A DNA stretch of 40,485 bases from Collinsella aerofaciens (GTDB lineage: Bacteria > Actinomycetota > Coriobacteriia > Coriobacteriales > Coriobacteriaceae). Position numbers and translations under genes: made by a program. Of this stretch, positions 37,815 to 40,485 are shown piece after piece. Under the pieces are notes generated by a model. The model was not told the origin of the DNA and did no database searches. It worked only from the letters and a program-made list of their open reading frames with translations. The stretch's first letter is position 1, and the number at the start of each line of letters is the position of its first letter. The stretch covers positions 1-40,485 of the forward strand of contig NZ_JAQLFL010000014.1 in assembly GCF_028206995.1 (NCBI RefSeq). Direction: 5' to 3'.

Positions 37815-38171
37815 TTAATCGATAAGGCTGGCCACGCGGTTCGCACGCCCGACGCGGCCCGCCTGCTTCAGCGCTTTGTTTCGCGCCACCTCGACACGGC
37901 GCACTGCGGTGGAAATCTGGTCGGATATGCACGCGCCGCTCGAGATATCGGCATAGCGGACGCTCACGACGAGATTGCGCTTGTTGCCGTTCACCCGTCG
38001 GCCGATGAAAAATGCGGGGTACGCTTGGACTATCATCATACGCACGGTCTCCAAGCCGTGGGCCTTGAACGGGGACGGCATCGCCACGTCCACGATTTCG
38101 CCCACCATCGACTCGACCGCCTCGTGGACACGGGTGCCATCATCGTGCGGCTCTTCCTCGAAGCGGAACAT
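37815..38171 (-). CDS. Unknown 118-residue protein next to ssb
   Basis: It starts at ATG 38171 behind AGGAAG. The sequence (MFRFEEEPHDDGTRVHEAVE; GLETVRMMIVQAYPAFFIGR; RNLVVSVRYADISSGACISD; basic C-terminus KALKQAGRVGRANRVASLID) suggests an alpha/beta domain. No family is recognised. It lies 21 bases before ssb and is probably co-transcribed. A perfect GGAGGCGGA/TCCGCCTCC hairpin (38207-38230) sits in its leader. Confidence 0.65.
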   Translation of the reverse strand: MFRFEEEPHDDGTRVHEAVESMVGEIVDVAMPSPFKAHGLETVRMMIVQAYPAFFIGRRVNGNKRNLVVSVRYADISSGACISDQISTAVRRVEVARNKALKQAGRVGRANRVASLID

Positions 38172-38328
38172 ACGGCTTCCTATCGGTTTTTCGTTTCGCA
38201 AAAGGGCGGAGGCGGATGTAGCTCCGCCTCCTGCAAACAGAGTGTTCAAATCGTCATCCTATCTGTCCAGCAGGCCGTTTGGGGTGCGACCTGACAGCTA
38301 GGATAGTAGCATAACTATCGGCATACCG

Positions 38329-39555
38329 TTATATGTTTCTAGTGTTATCGGTGGGCGGTATGCAATTACGGACATCTGAGGGCGCTTTCGGACATTTTCG
38401 GGGCGTTTGCGGACATTGACAGAGGATGTCCGCGGAAGGCAAGACCTTCGTTTTTAACGCCTGCTTGTGCCTTGCGGTCGAAGAAGATAAGACCCCGTTG
38501 AAGCTCGCGATAGATTCGGTGATGACCTCCGATGACAATTTCTGCGAATCCACAGAAGAGCAAAGGGATTTGAGATGCCTACGATAACGAATGAGCGTGA
38601 CTTGGGCAAGGCGGCGGCGGGGCCGGCCATCCGTGCTAGAAAATCGAATTTTAAGAAACGTCAACTCCCGATTCAAGCTGGAGGAGAAACAGGCTTTGGC
38701 ATTCGGCTGAAGCCCCAGGGATACAAGGCACTCTAAGAAGAGACCTCGAACGCGCGGTAAATCCCTGGCAGTACAAAACACGTACCCGTCATCCATATAG
38801 CGTCCAGCCGTTCCCTGCCTGAGACACTCATGAAAGGCATGGTCCATCCTATTCAGATAGGCAATGGCCGCAAGCTGGTTTATCTGGTTGCCCAATGTCA
38901 GATAGCCCGCCTCGCAGCTATAGATTGCCGCGATATCAAGTATCCGTGCCATAGGATTCGATTCGGGAAGTCCGCTATATGGTCTCAGGATGATTTCCGA
39001 TAAAACGGCATGTGCGCGTTCAGAGGGGATACTGCCGAAATAATTCCTGACATCGTATTGGAAGACCCGAGCGTTGGCTCCATGCTTTCGAACCGCTGAA
39101 AGCATGTCCCGTTCAAAGCGCTTTCGGGCGAAGGAAGTTCCCTTGCCCGCCAGGCTAGCCGAGTTCGAATAAACAAGGGATCGCGAGAGTATTGGGGTAA
39201 TGAAATTATCACATAGGCAACGCTGAATGACGCGATCCCTATATCGCGGTCCCACGATATGCCTGATCTTGCCTCGTTCACAAAGCGTGAACCGGACTGG
39301 AGGCTGCCGTCGATAAGCACCGGAGAGGAGGGCCTCACGCAAGCGAACGCAGTTGACGGCGCGGTATCTATCGAACTTCATCGCACCTGATTTCCATAAG
39401 GTGCCTTTAGCGCATACGCGGGCCGCCCTATACAGGTTTCCGAAAGAGAATACGCCTTCCGGTGTCTTCGGTACCGATTCAAGCGAACGGCACCTCCGCT
39501 CTTTGCGGTATCGACTCCGACGTTCACGACGTCTCGCCCGTTGAGTGCGGTTCAA
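38329..39555 (-). CDS. Reverse transcriptase of a diversity-generating retroelement
   Basis: This 408-residue protein copies the template RNA with adenine errors for transfer to a variable gene. I start at TTG 39555 behind GGGGAGGGAG. The long open frame further upstream crosses the template repeat and is not coding. An Arg-rich N-terminus (RRRERRSRYRKERR) and EGVFSFGNLYRAARVCAKG lead to the RT domain: LCERGKIRHIVGP, YDVRNYF with catalytic D168, LGNQINQLAAIAYLN (residues 221-235, the DGR-type motif 4 with Gln, but N where most DGRs have S), GRYMDDGYVF (D255, D256), and LTFLKIRFS. The tail is low complexity, over CGGACAT repeats. Confidence 0.88.
   Translation of the reverse strand: MNRTQRARRRERRSRYRKERRCRSLESVPKTPEGVFSFGNLYRAARVCAKGTLWKSGAMKFDRYRAVNCVRLREALLSGAYRRQPPVRFTLCERGKIRHIVGPRYRDRVIQRCLCDNFITPILSRSLVYSNSASLAGKGTSFARKRFERDMLSAVRKHGANARVFQYDVRNYFGSIPSERAHAVLSEIILRPYSGLPESNPMARILDIAAIYSCEAGYLTLGNQINQLAAIAYLNRMDHAFHECLRQGTAGRYMDDGYVFCTARDLPRVRGLFLECLVSLGLQPNAKACFSSSLNRELTFLKIRFSSTDGRPRRRLAQVTLIRYRRHLKSLCSSVDSQKLSSEVITESIASFNGVLSSSTARHKQALKTKVLPSADILCQCPQTPRKCPKAPSDVRNCIPPTDNTRNI
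38369..38432. repeat. CGGACAT repeats in the 3' end of the reverse transcriptase gene
   Basis: CGGACAT occurs at 38369, 38389 and 38410 (spacing 20 and 21 bases) within a GGGCG.TT.CGGACATT unit, and inverted at 38426-38432. The regular two-turn spacing looks like iterons or a protein-binding array. It is the half-site of the TGTCNGACA-type palindromes near mobC only in part (GACA). Confidence 0.55.
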
Positions 39556-39785
39556 GGAACTCCCTCCCCTCGTAAATAAACAATAAGCCCCGGCTGCACC
39601 CGTTTTGATGGTGCCGATTCCGATGTGCCTGAAAACCGCCGAAACGGTCCAGATGCCGTCCCGTTTGGGAGGCAAGTCCGCCCATCTTGCATCACCGGGG
39701 CCCGTATTCGCAGCGTCGACTGAGACGCCGGCCGGTGGGTATCCCCTTTTCTCCTTTACTATTCCGTTTTCACGTACGACGCTAC

Positions 39786-39929
39786 TCAGACCAAATGGAG
39801 AAAATCGGGGCAGACGCAATTCGAGTTCGTCGCATTGTTGTTGTTCGACGGATCGCCGTTGCTGTTGGCATTGAGGAAGTTGTTGGAGTTGTTCGGATTC
39901 GCCGAGCGCTCCCACCAATTGTCGCCAAT
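39786..39929 (-). repeat. DGR template repeat (Asn/AAC-rich)
   Basis: Between avd and the reverse transcriptase the minus strand reads, after a stop, IGDNWWERSANPNNSNNFLN, ANSNGDPSNNNNATNSN, then CVCPDFLHLV-stop. Fifteen of 47 codons are Asn, mostly AAC, in the WW.RS...NN.N..N form of C-type-lectin-fold DGR targets. There is no start codon, so this is the template, not a gene. AAC codons are the ones varied by A-to-N copying. Exact ends need the matching variable repeat, which is not in the window. Confidence 0.85.
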
Positions 39930-39993
39930 CTACGGATGCCCACCTCTCGACACTCCGCAGGGTGAGCATCGAGAGGTAAACAGCCACAGGGAA

Positions 39994-40467
39994 CTAGGAT
40001 TTGGATTCAAATAGTTCTAGGCGCCGCCGCTCGGACTTGATGGCGCCCTTGGTTACCTTCATGGCATTCGATACGGAACCCGCTAGCGAAACGAGCCTTT
40101 CCATCTTCACGAACGGTTTTTCGACCTGAATTTCGATGCCATCACGTTCCCTTTGCGTGTAGACAACATGAGGCATATCGTCTAGCCATGCATCGACAAA
40201 CATCGCAATCAGGCAAAGACGACCGTAGGCATCATTCAGACAAGAAAGTCTCTGGGCGGTCTCGACTCGAGTCATTGCATAGATTCCATCGGCCTCAGCC
40301 GCCGCCTGCATCAGGTCGTAGCCCGCCCGACAGATATACTGCGTTTCCGTGAGGGCACGTGATTTCGGGAGCTTCTTGGCTATCGATATGAGTTCACGCC
40401 AGACAATCCGCGCCTGTCGGAGATACTCAGTCGAGACCGATTCGGTCTGCCTGCTCTTTGGAACCAT
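39994..40467 (-). CDS. avd: DGR accessory protein Avd-like (four-helix bundle)
   Basis: This 157-residue protein starts at ATG 40467 with GGAGG four bases upstream. It is all helical with basic N- and C-termini (TEYLRQARIVWRELISIAKK; LMQAAAEADGIYAMTRVETA; LNDAYGRLCLIAMFVDAWLD; NAMKVTKGAIKSERRRLELF). Avd proteins are pentameric four-helix bundles that bind the template RNA and the reverse transcriptase. The position directly before the template repeat and RT is the standard one, which supports the call more than sequence alone. In that order the target gene should lie immediately upstream, beyond 40485. Confidence 0.75.
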   Translation of the reverse strand: MVPKSRQTESVSTEYLRQARIVWRELISIAKKLPKSRALTETQYICRAGYDLMQAAAEADGIYAMTRVETAQRLSCLNDAYGRLCLIAMFVDAWLDDMPHVVYTQRERDGIEIQVEKPFVKMERLVSLAGSVSNAMKVTKGAIKSERRRLELFESKS

Positions 40468-40485
40468 GGGGCCTCCAGCTGGGAA

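Noticed and set aside
39556..39987. N-terminal extension of the reverse transcriptase frame upstream of 39555
   Set aside because: It reads the template repeat in the wrong frame, giving Gln/Arg-rich nonsense, and a well-placed TTG with a strong ribosome site exists at 39555.
1..40485. Circular closure of the window (end joined to start)
   Set aside because: Reading the pilin-like frame from base 1 into base 40485 runs into the avd leader and out of frame; surface-protein sequence does not continue. The window is a slice of a longer molecule.

Overview
The window reads as part of a large mobilizable plasmid or integrative element from a gut-type actinobacterium, most likely a coriobacterium (class is my inference). 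The host clue is an actinobacterial integration host factor (33067-33393). The element clues are ParA with a small ribbon-helix-helix partner, a MOBP-type relaxase with MobC, two single-stranded DNA binding proteins, a RelE/ParE-type toxin-antitoxin pair and many small unknown genes. No replication initiator, type IV secretion genes, rRNA or tRNA were recognised, so the element continues outside the window.

Layout: 1-361 is the 5' end of a secreted class III (Flp-type) pilin-like protein whose reading frame is broken by a run of nine G. 895-1499 is a toxin-antitoxin operon. 2116-3337 holds a structured leader and a very acidic 300-residue protein. 3433-8526 is a compact type II-C CRISPR-Cas locus: array, cas1, cas2 and a convergent cas9. 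8602-8748 is a scar of a lemA gene. 8770-10738 encodes a GT-C-like membrane protein and a partner. 10993-14219 is the mobilization operon, followed by an origin-like region full of TGTCNGACA palindromes and about 1.3 kb of AT-rich non-coding DNA. 16187-18980 holds accessory genes. From 19161 to 26281 lies an array of small single-gene units, ten of which carry the same promoter plus hairpin leader. 26381-27705 is a signal peptidase and secreted nuclease operon. 28172-32662 is a run of small zinc-ribbon and Lar-like genes that also contains a GT2 glycosyltransferase. 32886-37357 holds IHF, partition genes, a flotillin and small membrane proteins. 37371-38171 has an intact ssb and an unknown gene. 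38329-40467 is a diversity-generating retroelement (DGR) in the order avd, template repeat, reverse transcriptase; its variable target gene should lie just beyond the right end.

How the parts may work together: MobC and relaxase act at the palindrome-rich region. The adjacent block of small genes with shared promoters, including ssb and Lar-like proteins, resembles the leading region of conjugative plasmids, which enters the recipient first and carries anti-defence functions. The CRISPR locus would protect the element or host against competitors. The DGR and the possibly phase-variable pilin would diversify surface traits. A second shared RNA element, a short hairpin with loop U(A)CCCC-AAG, sits upstream of cas9, parA, the nuclease operon and two further genes, suggesting common post-transcriptional control of otherwise unrelated functions.
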